From contig LATX02000183.1 in the NCBI GenBank assembly GCA_001466705.2, forward strand, positions 620,001 to 684,000: 64,000 nucleotides of DNA. The letters run 5' to 3'. Both the position numbers and the translations under genes were made by a program. This DNA comes from Moniliophthora roreri. Its lineage: Eukaryota > Basidiomycota > Agaricomycetes > Agaricales > Marasmiaceae. The notes under the pieces were generated by a model. That model saw nothing but the letters and a program-made list of their open reading frames with translations. It was not told the origin of the DNA and made no database searches. Shown piece after piece: positions 35,567 to 45,766 of this stretch. Each line of letters opens with the position of its first letter. Positions within the stretch are counted from its first letter, which is position 1.

Positions 35567-37466
35567 TTACAGCAATACAACCAACAAAGTGACCGCAACG
35601 AGCAGCTCAACCAGTGAGCATGCACGTGTATGAGCAAGAGCAGAATTTTGTGCAGACGATGCAGCATCAGAAGGTACACCCGCGGCGGGGAGTGTACCCG
35701 TAACCGTCGTTGTAGATGTAGGTGTGACCGTTGAGGTAGTAAGGCTTGCAGTGAGCCCTGTGGATAATCGGATAGTCGTCATAGACGGTGTCTGGGTCGA
35801 GGAAGGTGCGGTTTGGGTTTGAGCTTGCGGGGGTTGCGATTGTGAGGGTAGCGATTGTGGGGGTTGCGACTGTAGGGGCAGTGACTGCGTGGGTAGTGAC
35901 TGCGGGGGTTGCGATTGCGGGGGTTGCGATTGCGGGGGTTGCGATTGTGGCAATTGAGATTGTGGAGGCTGAGATTGCGGCGTTTCAGCAGGCGGAGCGA
36001 GGAAAATATCCGTTTGAGCACCTATCCATAATCGTTATATACTTCCACGCACAATGGTATCGCGCAACATACCATTCTTAAAACCCAACTTGTTGTTATA
36101 TGCCGGACTCCTTGGCGAACCACTCAAATCCTTTCCTTCAACCTCAATATTATCTCCCTCAAGCTGATTCCAAAAAATCATCTGCTTGGCTCCCTGTGTA
36201 CAGTTCCCTGGGGCATCTTCACACCATACAGCTGGTTTGGCTGGTGCGAGTGATAAAGAGCTAGGTGTACCGGTGACATTGCACTTGTATGGCATCATGT
36301 ACATGTTGGGTTCACCGCAGCCGTTTGGTACCTGCAGTTTTTAGCATGTTAGTAAAGGTCAAGTAAATGATCAATCGGAAGTAGGCTTACCCAGCCCCAC
36401 TATAGAAAGAGAATCAGAAAAAAGGCAAGGAAAAGATAGCGATAAGACTTACAGCACAGTGACATCCACCTGGAGGGCAGGCAGGAAGATTGGGAACTTG
36501 ATAGGTTGCGAGACGTTCCCAAGGAGAGCTGTCAAGCAAGACACTTTAAAATACGTTGGGGCTAGCACTGGGTGGTGGTACGTACTGATAGAGCACCGTA
36601 AATACCACAAGGTTCTCGGGCGTAACTTTCTTGAGGTCAGACTGATGAATATTATTATCATCAACCTTCAGACGAACGAGAGGAGACTTGGTACATACCT
36701 GGTAAGATATCGCAAACGCTGTGCCAGAAGCCATCGTCTCGTTTTCCGTGTGAACTGTCCAGCAATATTAACGACCCGTCGAACCCATGAAAGACAAACG
36801 AAAGACGTACTATTAGGATCCGTGATACATTTGGGCACTTCTCCCGCCTTTGTAACACCGAATTCATTATCCTTCAAGTTATTCTTCAGCGGTCCGGGAA
36901 AGGTTCCAGCCTTTTTCCCGTCGTATGATAAAGAAGTGAAAGCGCGGTTTGTAGCAAATTCGACAGTAAGGTTTCCATTTGCAGGACTATTTCAAGGTAT
37001 TTCGTGAGTGATGTGGCATGAAACAGGACAAAAGATGATATTCACAGTTCGAGAAAGTCGCCTGGAGCTGGGGGGAATTCATCGCACTACAGGTGAGAAG
37101 TGAAATCAGTTTGGCTGTTTATTGCCGGGCCTCAACTGAGGGCGAAGGCACACCTTATCAAAATGATGCATCCACCAATCTTCTTTCTTCATCTACAACT
37201 TCTCGTCAGGCAATGCTCGATACTTGGAACGATGACCAACATACCTTGAACATTGGTACGACAGGATTGTTATTGTTCCCGTTATCCTCTCCTGGAACGG
37301 TTCCATTTAGACAGTACATTCCTATATCCCAATAAGGATCAATACAGGCATTCAGTACAAGACTCAAGGACATACCTTTATGCCACGCGGCAACATGCCC
37401 ATAGACCCGGAGTGACAAAGACAAAGATAAAAGCAAGACCGTAGAGAGCGTCGCAAAAGTCGTCAT
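35567..37466 (-). CDS. AA14-like lytic polysaccharide monooxygenase, GPI-type
   Basis: Secreted copper enzyme family that oxidatively cuts plant cell-wall polysaccharide (xylan on cellulose for characterised AA14). Eleven exons give 432 aa: 37376-37466, 37245-37321, 37154-37192, 37046-37086, 36811-36986, 36699-36718, 36586-36641, 36453-36528, 36391-36399, 36073-36331, 35567-36021. Signal peptide of about 23 residues, then His24 ([13 protein letters not shown]), the expected N-terminal copper-brace His; a second His candidate is in [15 protein letters not shown] (about 65-66). Family-typical blocks follow: [58 protein letters not shown]. The catalytic domain ends near LGFKNGAQTDIF. The C-terminus is a Pro-Gln-Ser repeat, a Ser/Thr-rich stretch and a hydrophobic tail ([15 protein letters not shown]), which looks like a GPI signal. 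Exon 36391-36399 is only 9 nt and encodes WGW. Confidence 0.88.
35822..35985 (-). repeat. 15-bp coding repeat (Pro-Gln-Ser linker)
   Basis: About ten imperfect 15-bp units, read on the minus strand as Q-S-Q/L-P-P/T repeated, inside the last exon of the AA14-like gene. The plus-strand unit is GGGGGTTGCGATTGC. It lengthens the stalk between catalytic domain and cell-surface tail and is likely length-variable between strains. Confidence 0.85.
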
Positions 37467-37801
37467 TTTGGGGGGTCGAGTTGGGGCGCACCGGGCGGCG
37501 GTAAGGGATGGAGATAGAGATGGTGGTGGTATTGGTACAAGTTGCAGAGCAGGGCTTTATTGAGGGCTTGGCTCACTGGCATTGTTCTCTGAGTTGGTCT
37601 CCGGGACAAAAAAAAAAAATTAGTTTATTGTTCGCTTACGTCACCAGTTGAGCAAAGAAATAGGCACGGGTGTCACAGGTCATGTGACTGTGACGCTCCT
37701 TTGTCTTTTATCACATCTCCCTCTCCAGACGACAATTCTCCATGTATGAATCTAGACTAATCGGCTCTTGTCGAACCCCGTTGGCTCTCAGGCGCGATGA
37801 T
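37467..37801. other. Intergenic, promoter side of AA14-like gene
   Basis: 335 bp upstream of the minus-strand AA14-like gene. Contains an 11-12-base A run near 37,608 and nothing coding that I can support. Confidence 0.5.
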
Positions 37802-37929
37802 GGCCATCAGGATTTCTCCACGGCCACTTTCCCGGGTTTTTTCCCCCTTTTTGGGCGCTTTTTGGGGGCGAAAGGCGCGAAAGAGCCGGGAAAGTGGCAG
37901 GCAGGGACCGTGGGGAAATTCTGATGGCC
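37802..37929. repeat. MITE-like hairpin, copy 2 (clearest)
   Basis: 128-bp near-palindrome. Terminal inverted repeats GGCCATCAGGATTTCTCCAC and, reversed from the other end, GGCCATCAGAATTTCCCCAC; two further bases pair. Inner arms CCACTTTCCCGG and CCGGGAAAGTGG also pair, so the whole element can fold as one hairpin. No coding capacity. Related copies at 3,374-3,496 and 42,382-42,537. Confidence 0.8.
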
Positions 37930-38014
37930 CATGAATACGCGATGTGGGGACCCGGGTTGGACTGGTATCGGTGAACACCGTGTAGTCACCTCTTCTTTTC
38001 ACGAGTCACTCATC

Positions 38015-38480
38015 CAATTTCGAATTTGCCAAATATGTAAGAGCGATTGTATATCGAACTGAACTGTCTTTGCCGGAAACGTTGTGATGAGCTCATCATC
38101 CGTTTACAGAGTTCGCAAACTAGGTTTTCGTCAAACCATTCTGAGCATTCCTGATGTCTGCGATGACCCCGGAAGTGCGTTCTGCTTTATCTATGACCCG
38201 AGGACAGGTTGAATGAAAAGTTTTTTTCTAATAGGCTATTGCAACAAGGTCGATTTTCCCCTGAGCATGCTCTACTTGGCATGAGCTTCAGATCGGGATC
38301 CTTCTAACAACGCACGCATACCTTTTTCGCCTTGAACAGATGCTAGTGAGGTGTTGGGTGGGCAAGGGCGCGGGCCAGATGGAGGTGCGTCTAATATTCC
38401 GTCCCAGTGACTTGACCTTTTGATTTAGCACTGGCTGAGCGTCTATCTGTCGGATTCTACTTACACCTGCCAATACGCAT
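38015..38480 (+). pseudogene. Broken copy of the SGLDWY membrane-protein gene
   Basis: Matches exons 2-6 of the gene at 9,385-11,009 in order, including intron borders: CAAATATGTAAGAGCGATT|gta (about 38,029-38,048); then a VRKLGFRQ...IPDVCDDPG-like exon (about 38,109-38,175); then a TTGCAAC...CTGAGCATGCTCTAC exon (about 38,237-38,272); then the exon after CTTGAACAG at 38,339; then TCTATCTGTCGGATTC near 38,440. In the fourth piece the parent's TGC CAG CGA has become TGC TAG TGA, giving two stops by C-to-T changes. The signal peptide exon and the whole membrane and tail part are missing. It is a partial duplicate, not a functional gene. Confidence 0.75.
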
Positions 38481-39029
38481 ACAGCTTCAGCTCGGACCCG
38501 ATTCAAACGCGAAAGGATTACGTGCTCAACCCCTATATCATACCACTGACAGCTGTTACAATGGTCGCAGAACCTTGTTGAACTTCCGCAATATGCCAAT
38601 TTGGGACTGTCCACGACATCGGTACCACTTGGCACCGACAGCTCCACCAAACACGCTCATAGTTAGCATCTTGATAACAAATTTCCTGAAATCTTCCTGT
38701 CATGTAAATATTCATATCTTTCTTTCCACTTTTTTGCGTGTCGCTAACTTTCCTTGGCGAATACAGTGCGTTATTGGTCTTCAAAATGAAAGGGAGGTCG
38801 CGACTGCAGTTGCACTGTGACGATGGTGGGAGTGGGATCTGCTTGCGCACTCAACAAGATCACTGAGCAGTGAAGATCGAGCTACACGAGATCGTCGGAG
38901 ACGTGATTTTGGTGGCGGTTCAAGAAAAATTTTCAACGAAGTTCTGATCCCGAACCGGAGATTTACTAGTACGGTGGGCATCTTCCCATTACCTATAAGT
39001 ACCTCCCAATATCTCGATTTTCTCCAACA
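38481..39029. other. Intergenic, promoter of methyltransferase gene
   Basis: About 550 bp between the pseudogene and the next start codon. Only overlapping short frames on both strands; nothing supported. Confidence 0.5.
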
Positions 39030-39870
39030 ATGACACCCAATCTCAAATTCCTGCAAGCCGTACTCAAAGCCATTCTCGTTCTCCTCTCCGGTATTGCATT
39101 TAGGATTTCATTCACACCTCCTAATGGAAGATCGGTGCCTCCACCACGTCCACCCCTCAGCGAAGGCTTCTTTGCACTTAGGGAATGGCTTTTGATGTCT
39201 GTACTAGTTGCAAGAATATTTCCTATTGAAATGGTGCGTATCTCTGTACTGCCTGTTTTTGTTTGAGATACTGAATTCTGTACCGATACAGCCCTTATAC
39301 TACATTGCAGCGATAAACGAAGCACTTTTCATCTTGAGCACACCCATCCCGTTTATCAAAGGCGTCCTTCCACATCTCGACATATTAACTAATACCGACA
39401 ACACACAACTTACTCCACGATTTATCGGTTCTGCACTCTTATCCATCGCCGGAGGTGTATCTCGCATTGTCTGTTACCGCACCCTAGGCGACGCCTTTAT
39501 ATATGATTGCGCTCGCGTTGAAGCACACGCCGTAGCCACAAACCCAGGAATCACAAACGGCCCCATGCTTATCACCCATGGGCCTTACTCTATCGTTAGA
39601 CATCCATCGTACGTTGCATGCTGGATGGCAGTCATCGGTAGCGGCCTCGTCCATCTGATAGATGGATCGTGGATCAAGGAAAGCGGGATTCTGAATACAT
39701 TAATTGGGAAAGCTCTGGTATATTCCTGGTTGGGAGCGTTCGGTGTTACACTTGTTTTATTGGCCCTGCGGGTAGAGCCTGAGGATCAGTTGATGAAGAA
39801 GCAGTTTGGAGAGAGGTGGGAGCAGTGGAATGAGAAGGTCAGGTATAAATTGATTCCGTGGGTGTATTGA
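39030..39870 (+). CDS. ICMT/PEMT-family membrane methyltransferase
   Basis: Integral-membrane S-adenosylmethionine-dependent methyltransferase, resembling isoprenylcysteine carboxyl methyltransferases of the ER. Two exons (39030-39233 and 39292-39870, intron 58 nt) give 260 aa. The N-terminal half has hydrophobic helices; the C-terminal half has the family signature GPMLITHGPYSIVRHPSY (about 158-175), a helix (VACWMAVIGSGLVHL), another (YSWLGAFGVTLVLLALRV) and the closing block EPEDQLMKKQFGERWEQW (about 228-245), whose two Glu and Arg-Trp are conserved for cofactor binding. Length fits ICMT (240-290 aa). True CAAX-protein methylation versus another lipid or small-molecule substrate cannot be decided; basidiomycetes carry many divergent copies. 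Start is the first Met before the first helix. Confidence 0.9.
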
Positions 39871-40722
39871 TAGAACATGGAGTTGAAGTATGCCGGGTAG
39901 AAACATGCTGCCGTGTCTCGTTTTCGCTCAACTCTCTTATGATCATTCGAATAGGCTCTAACAATTTTCTTCGATAGTAGATCTACCTTGTCTGTTTATT
40001 CTTTTTTTCCTGTGTTGTTCTCCATTCCGCTGTAGGCTGGAAATACTACGACATTGTACCTACGTGGTCTTTATCTATATAGGCATGTGCATAGTGGCCC
40101 GCGATACGGATCTCTGATGCGACTAACGTCGCCATTGGGTAGTGTCCTAGTGCATAATAGCTGAGTGTAGAGATAGAGTATCCCTCCACAGCACTGTTAC
40201 AGTAAAATGTATAGGCATTCTGATTAGCGCCGGTGGTGCTAAACTCCGGGGAGACTCGCGTTTTCTGCCTTGATGCGAGGGACCGAACTTCGGTCCCTCG
40301 CACCGAACCCAAAAAGTGGACCCGAACACAACCCGAACGTCGGTGACTGGAAAAAGCATATCCTCCTTCCGCCCATCCGCGTCTTCTTCCACCCAATCCA
40401 GGTTACCTTGTATCTTCACCCGCTATTTTTGGGTCAGCATGCATTAATTATAATGCAGCCTCTCGAGATGGCAATCAAACGCCGGAGACGGACATTTAAA
40501 ACGAATAAAAAAGAGCCAGGAACAGTCAAAGAAATATGGATTCTTTCCCCATTTTCGAGGGCCTCACGAAACCTCCTCCTTCAGAGAAGTGACCTTGACA
40601 CTTGCCAGACAACATCTGGTAATTTCCGCTCATGGTCTGGGACACAAGTTATGACTCAATTCAGCGGCACAGATTATTGGAACGCGGGGTGATTTCTCTG
40701 TACTGGCCAAGCTGGGGGGCCG
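39871..40722. other. Intergenic, no gene recognised
   Basis: 850 bp downstream of the methyltransferase gene, ending at the edge of the CpG-poor island. Contains the palindrome listed separately. The minus and plus frames at 40,046-40,692 overlap one another and I do not support any of them. Confidence 0.5.
40274..40302. repeat. Perfect 14-bp inverted repeat with 1-nt spacer
   Basis: TGCGAGGGACCGAA (40274-40287), C, then TTCGGTCCCTCGCA (40289-40302). A 29-bp near-perfect palindrome. Just after it come repeated CCGAAC words (CACCGAACCC, CCCGAACAC, CCCGAACG). Could be a protein binding site or a cruciform; no function is shown. Confidence 0.8.
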
Positions 40723-42380
40723 GGTGTCAGCATTCTTCCTTCCCAGTGGATGACTTCCTATAAGACTCTTTCACCTAAGATCAAACAATCAATCAACAAT
40801 CAATTGTCTCAGAAGGATGATCTGGGCTAGGATGCAGTGTTTGGGGAGCTAGATACCATAATAAGGTGGGATGTCCTCGCTTAGCGCTATAAATTTGAAA
40901 GTTGTAACAATCTAGATGCATATGAGGGTCCAGAGAGGGTCATCTAGATGTAGAACAAATATTTTATTTGAAATTCTGTTGATGCAAAGCTGATCCTGAA
41001 GCAAATAGTTGCAGAAAACTGCTCAAATTCTTGCAATTAACCCATACAGTAAGTCATCCAGTTAAATACCACCAGTTCTTACCATTGTCTACTCATCTTG
41101 CTCTTCAGGCCTGAACATATAGTCTATGACCGAGCACAATCTTTTTGCCTCTTCTGCACTCAACTGGATGTGCATGGATGATGTAGTGGGTGATGCTGCC
41201 CATATTCTTGATGATAGCTTCCACACTTTGTCTGGGAAAGACTTAGAATGGTGAACAGACATAGTCTCTGACTTCTGAGGCCATTCTGGCATTGCAGTCA
41301 TGGAGTGATGGAGCAGCTCATTCATTGGGACCAGCACCACCCAAATGACATTTTCAGCAAAGGTTTTATACCCATTGTTGCTCCCCAGTCTTTGGCAGAG
41401 TTCAAACAGCTGCCAGATGATCAGATCAATGTGGCTGACTATGTCAATGAGAACTGGGACTCTGTTTCTCTTTCCACCACTTGCTATTATACAGCTGACA
41501 ACAGGGCTACTTGCTGGCAGCCCCACAATATCAATAACAGCTTTGAATATGGGATTTTTGCCCATGGCAGGATTAATGTCAACCTCAGCATGGGTGGCTA
41601 TCACCAGTACTGGAATCAAAGGGAAGTTCTCTTTCTAACCACAATTGTGAAACAGAGAATATCACATGTCCATTCCTTATCGCTGACAAGTGGGATAGGC
41701 TTTGCAAGGCTGGCTTCATCAATAATCTGCATCTAACCTTGTGGGAGCTCAAGCACTCAAATGTGATGTGTACTATTTCAGGGATGACAAGTACATTATG
41801 AACATTATTAGCATGGAGAAAGAACATGGTTCTACAGAAGTTTGCACCAACTGGCTGATACCTGTTGATCCAACTTCTATTGAGACAGCCTTTATGTCTC
41901 TCTCTCTCAGCCCAAACACATTTCTGTACAAGTAGCTCAATGTGAGCAGTATGTAACTTGAACAATGGTGAGCTTTCTTATACATAGCATATGACATCTT
42001 GCTCATAGGTGAAGACCAAGAGGTGAATGAAGAGGAAGGCACAAAGACCATTGATCAATGCACCAATATCTCATGCTTGTACTTACTGACACTCCAACAT
42101 TAACAATCACTTCTAATTTGTAGTGGTACCTCAAAGTCATCAATATAATTTTGACATAAAATAATTTGGACATATGAACATGGTCAATATTGGTTAGTGA
42201 AATAGGCAATGAGAACATTCCCATAGTTGCTTCCTACCCAGAGGACCACACCATTCATCCACTCAAAGCCATTCCCAATGCATTTCTACTCCTTCCTTCT
42301 CTCTACTCTTGCCCATGGTTCACCTCTTCTTCCATCTCCAAGTATTTGCAAGTAGTAATGCCACTAATATCAAATTAGTA
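40723..42380 (+). mobile_element. Partial copy (A) of the long-TIR element
   Basis: Direct repeat of 58,369-60,138 (copy B), same order and orientation, beginning at GGTGTCAGCATTCTTCC and ending at ATCAAATTAGTA. It keeps the right TIR but lacks the left one, so it is truncated. Interior reading frame pieces match copy B: NINNSFEY, HGRINVNLSMGGYHQYWNQ, then in another frame CETENITCPFLIADKWDRL, then DVYYFRDDKYIMNIISMEKE. Compared with B, many CG sites are CA or TG here (for example 41,718 ATCAATAATCTGCATC against 59,481 ATCGATAATCTGCGTC), so A is the more mutated copy. The protein family is unknown to me. Confidence 0.75.
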
Positions 42381-42381
42381 G

Positions 42382-42537
42382 TCATCAGGATTTTCCCATG
42401 CACTCTGTCTGCTACTTTCCTGGCTTTTCATCTCTTTTTAGGCACTTTTTAGAGAAAAAAACAGCTGAAAGGCACCTAAAAAAGGCAAAAAAGTCAGGAA
42501 AGTGGCAGGCAGGGTGCATGAGGCAGATTTCTCTTGC
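42382..42537. repeat. MITE-like hairpin, copy 3, C-to-T decayed
   Basis: Starts TCATCAGGATTTTCCCATGC and includes GTCAGGAAAGTGGCAGGCAG, matching copy 2 (37,802-37,929) in order. Many C/G positions of copy 2 are T/A here. It abuts the right end of element A, and the terminal CTGCAGCAATG of that element's TIR is missing at the junction. The right border is approximate. Confidence 0.65.
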
Positions 42538-44209
42538 TCCCACCTACAAAATGGCTATCCTTATATACTGCTGGAAACAAATATTTATAATAAAATTATA
42601 ATACTAGTATATATCATATGGGTCACAGGAAAAGTCCTGAAATGGACATATATAGGTTCAATTCTATATCACAGTAGTAATCCCATATCTTATATAGGTA
42701 TGTGGGTTACCAATAAATACATTCTTGGATATTGGAAACAACTTGAGCTAGGCTCTCCATGCAGTATGGGGGTATCTATGTTCAGAATCCATTACAGCTG
42801 CATGTTGTATTCCTTATCCCATCTTTCAATGGTCAGAAACACTGCCTACTTCTGTACAGATCATCAAATATCTTCTTGTTTCAATAGTCATATTTGACAA
42901 GCTTGTTGCTGTCTCCTCATGCCTTCATCTCATCTGTCTATTCAATTGGATATCTGTGTTATTGCAATCTCCAATTGCAGAGTGATCATCTAGTGTTTTA
43001 ATACTTCATCATAAATCTCATTTAGACCTCACTGTGTCTTTTCTCTTTATATATCATAGGTAGCATCCTGAGCTTGAATGATCTCTCTGAGAGTAAATGA
43101 AAGTTGCTTTAAAAGTAAAATATTTCCTTGGTATACTATATATACATTCAACTATTAGTGGGTCTCCTTGAACACAACACTATATAGAGGTCTCTACAGG
43201 TTTCAGGATGCTCAATGCACAATATTTGGGGTTTATAAGTGACTTGGTACCCATGTGGGGTGTACTGTAAGTGTGGATAGCATATAGTTTCATGCCATTA
43301 AGTGTATATAGGTTTTGACTGACTACTCAGGCTCATATCAGTCCTTCTATTTCCATGTTTATTATTATTTCAACTGTTTAAATACATCTAAATGACATTC
43401 ATATGTGTGAAAATTGTAAAGTTTATAAATTTAGTATATTAGTGGGACTGTAGCTTGGCAGCAACCTGATCATGATACATTCTAAAGATAGAATCAAAGA
43501 CTGGTAATTAGTGCTTCTTTTTTTAGCCAGACTCAAGAATTGAGCAGATGAGCAGGAACCTCAGGCCAAGTCTCAACAATTAATCAATTATAACAGCATC
43601 TTTATTTCTGCATACCTTAGTCAGCAGATTGCATCCAGTAGTCTTAGATGTTCAACAAACTGTTACTACCTTCTATGAGTCCTGATCATCTCACTCAAGC
43701 CCCAGGAAGGACTGAGGACCATGCAGTGTCATCACTTTGGGAGTTTTGAGATTCAGAGGATTTTTCACCCATGTTACCATCTATTTTGTTATTGATTTGA
43801 TTATTGCTCAGCTGGCCAGGATTACAGCATAGCATTCAGTCTCCTATCCATGTTCTCATTGTAATTCAATATCCTGTGAGTTATCTGCAGTTATGTCAAC
43901 ACTAATAGCATAGCAGAGGTTCAAATTTCTCATTAAGGACTGAAGGAAATGTGTGGGGTCATACAGGTTGCAAGGTTTCAGTGTAATAATGCTGATCTTT
44001 GACAGCAATATCACTGCTACTCCAGATGTTTGCTCTACCACATCAACAACTTCCAGATTCATCTTGTCACTCATGCAATGCTCATCTCACATGGCATCTT
44101 GATAGAGTCCAAAATAGCTGCTCTTTCTGTATACTTTTGGCACAAAGGAAATTGAAGAGTATAAAAAGCAGCTCAGTCCATTGCATCTCTCATACTGTGA
44201 CTGTGTACC
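42538..44209. other. AT-rich, CpG-poor DNA, no gene recognised
   Basis: Frames are short. The minus-strand frame at 43,856-44,074 (72 codons) begins 136 bp from the divergent membrane-protein gene and could be an exon, but I find no partner exons. Otherwise nothing recognisable. Confidence 0.5.
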
Positions 44210-45766
44210 ATGTCCAACTCCTCTATAACAGAAGAAGATATTGCACCTTTTAATTCAATCACTACTATTCTAGTGCAGCCAATAGCAAGTCTTACTGTAT
44301 GTCTTCTCTTCCTGTCAGTTTCCTCTTTCTCAGCACTCTGCCATTTCTCTAGGTTATGTTTTATGTCTATGGTAAAGTCAAACACCTCAGCACAGTCACT
44401 ACAGGGATCTGACATGCAACCCATGCCAGGCATCTACACAGTCCTATTTATCATTTCACTCCATATTCTCATCCACCAACAAGATCGCCCAAACAGAGTG
44501 CTCTATATGTTTTTCACCATAGCACTTTTTACTCTGACAAGTGGATACATTATTTTGGAGACCTTTAATGCTGCCTACCAAGTAATTCTGGAGTTTACAT
44601 TTACTAAAAATCAGAATTGGGCATCATTTTTGGCATATTTGCTTCATGATAATGCAAAGACAATCACAAGGTATGTCAGAAAGTTAATTACATGGACTTG
44701 TCATAACTAATAGTGTTCTAGTGTCTTTGACTATATTCTACCACTATGTTTAGTGTAAGTCCATTTTGTTTGTACATTTGAATTTACTGGCTAATCCATT
44801 TGAGATAGAACTATGGCAGATTTGATGCTAGTATGTCCCTCATAGTAATTCTCTCTTATGAATTGCCTCATTACTCTTGAATCTACTCAGCTCCACCGCT
44901 GCTATGTGATATGGGGCTCATCCAAATGGATTGTATTCCCATTTATCTTCATAGTGCTTTCACTAGCTAGTAAGTATTTCTTCAGTTCAGTTGCATTACT
45001 GAACTCATTCTGGCACTGGTCCTAGTCTGTGAAATTGTTGCCTCTGCATTTGCAGTCACTGGTATTAGCAACACTGCTGATCCAGCAAAAGTACAACTAT
45101 ACCTTCTGGGCAGTACTATAGACACTATATTCTCACTTGCAGAGATGGGTGTTAATATTATTTTGACATTGCTTACAGGTCAGTCCTTGCTGATCTGTGA
45201 AAACCTGACATTAACCTACTTCCTGTAGCTGGTCGCATATGGTGGATCAGCCGAGAAGCACGGAAACATATGGGACCTGCTATTAAAACCAAGTATAACA
45301 CAATTGTAGCTATTATGTGTGTTTTTCAACCCTCCCTTAGTTCAGACTCATTCTCACATGTAGCTTTTAGACTTGAGAGTGGGATTCTCTACCCCATCTT
45401 CCTCACAACTGCTGTTGTTTACAATTTATTATTGACTGATTCAGGCAGTACTGGTTCAGTGCCTTTTCAGCTCCTTCTTGTCACATACCAAGTTGCTGTA
45501 TGTTCAGCATTTCTTGTTTTGTTATCAACTAACTTGATATGCCCTTACAGGGAATTGCCCCAACATTGATTATTATAGGTGCAGCTAGAGGCAAGACTGT
45601 TGAACACACAAGCATAAATCAAGTTATGTCAAGTCTTCACTTTGCTGATGGTGCAGTTCCTGGATCTGGGAATTCAGATCCCAGATCACATATACAGACA
45701 ATTGACATTGAGAGGGCCCTATCAGCAGAGAGAATTCAAGATACAGGCAGGGAAATGTTTACATAG
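44210..45766 (+). CDS. Seven-helix membrane protein, intact in CpG-poor DNA
   Basis: Likely a receptor-like or other seven-helix protein; I know the pattern only from uncharacterised Agaricomycete membrane proteins. Nine exons (44210-44296, 44353-44371, 44430-44670, 44809-44830, 44891-44969, 45026-45178, 45229-45316, 45371-45497, 45551-45766) give an uninterrupted 343 aa. Helix-forming blocks: SLTVMFYVYGIYTVLFIISLH; NRVLYMFFTIALFTLTSGYII; IVFPFIFIVLSLA; ICEIVASAFAVTG; TIFSLAEMGVNIILTLL; GILYPIFLTTAVVYNLLL; VPFQLLLVTYQVAGIAPTLI. Conserved motifs are MADLMLLHRCYVIWGSSK after helix 3 and AGRIWWISREARKHMGP in the loop before helix 6. The C-terminal tail is hydrophilic. Exons of 19 and 22 nt are required. 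The gene lies between decayed repeats yet all nine exons and all splice sites are open. The fourth exon's left intron (138 nt) is longer than the rest. Confidence 0.85.
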
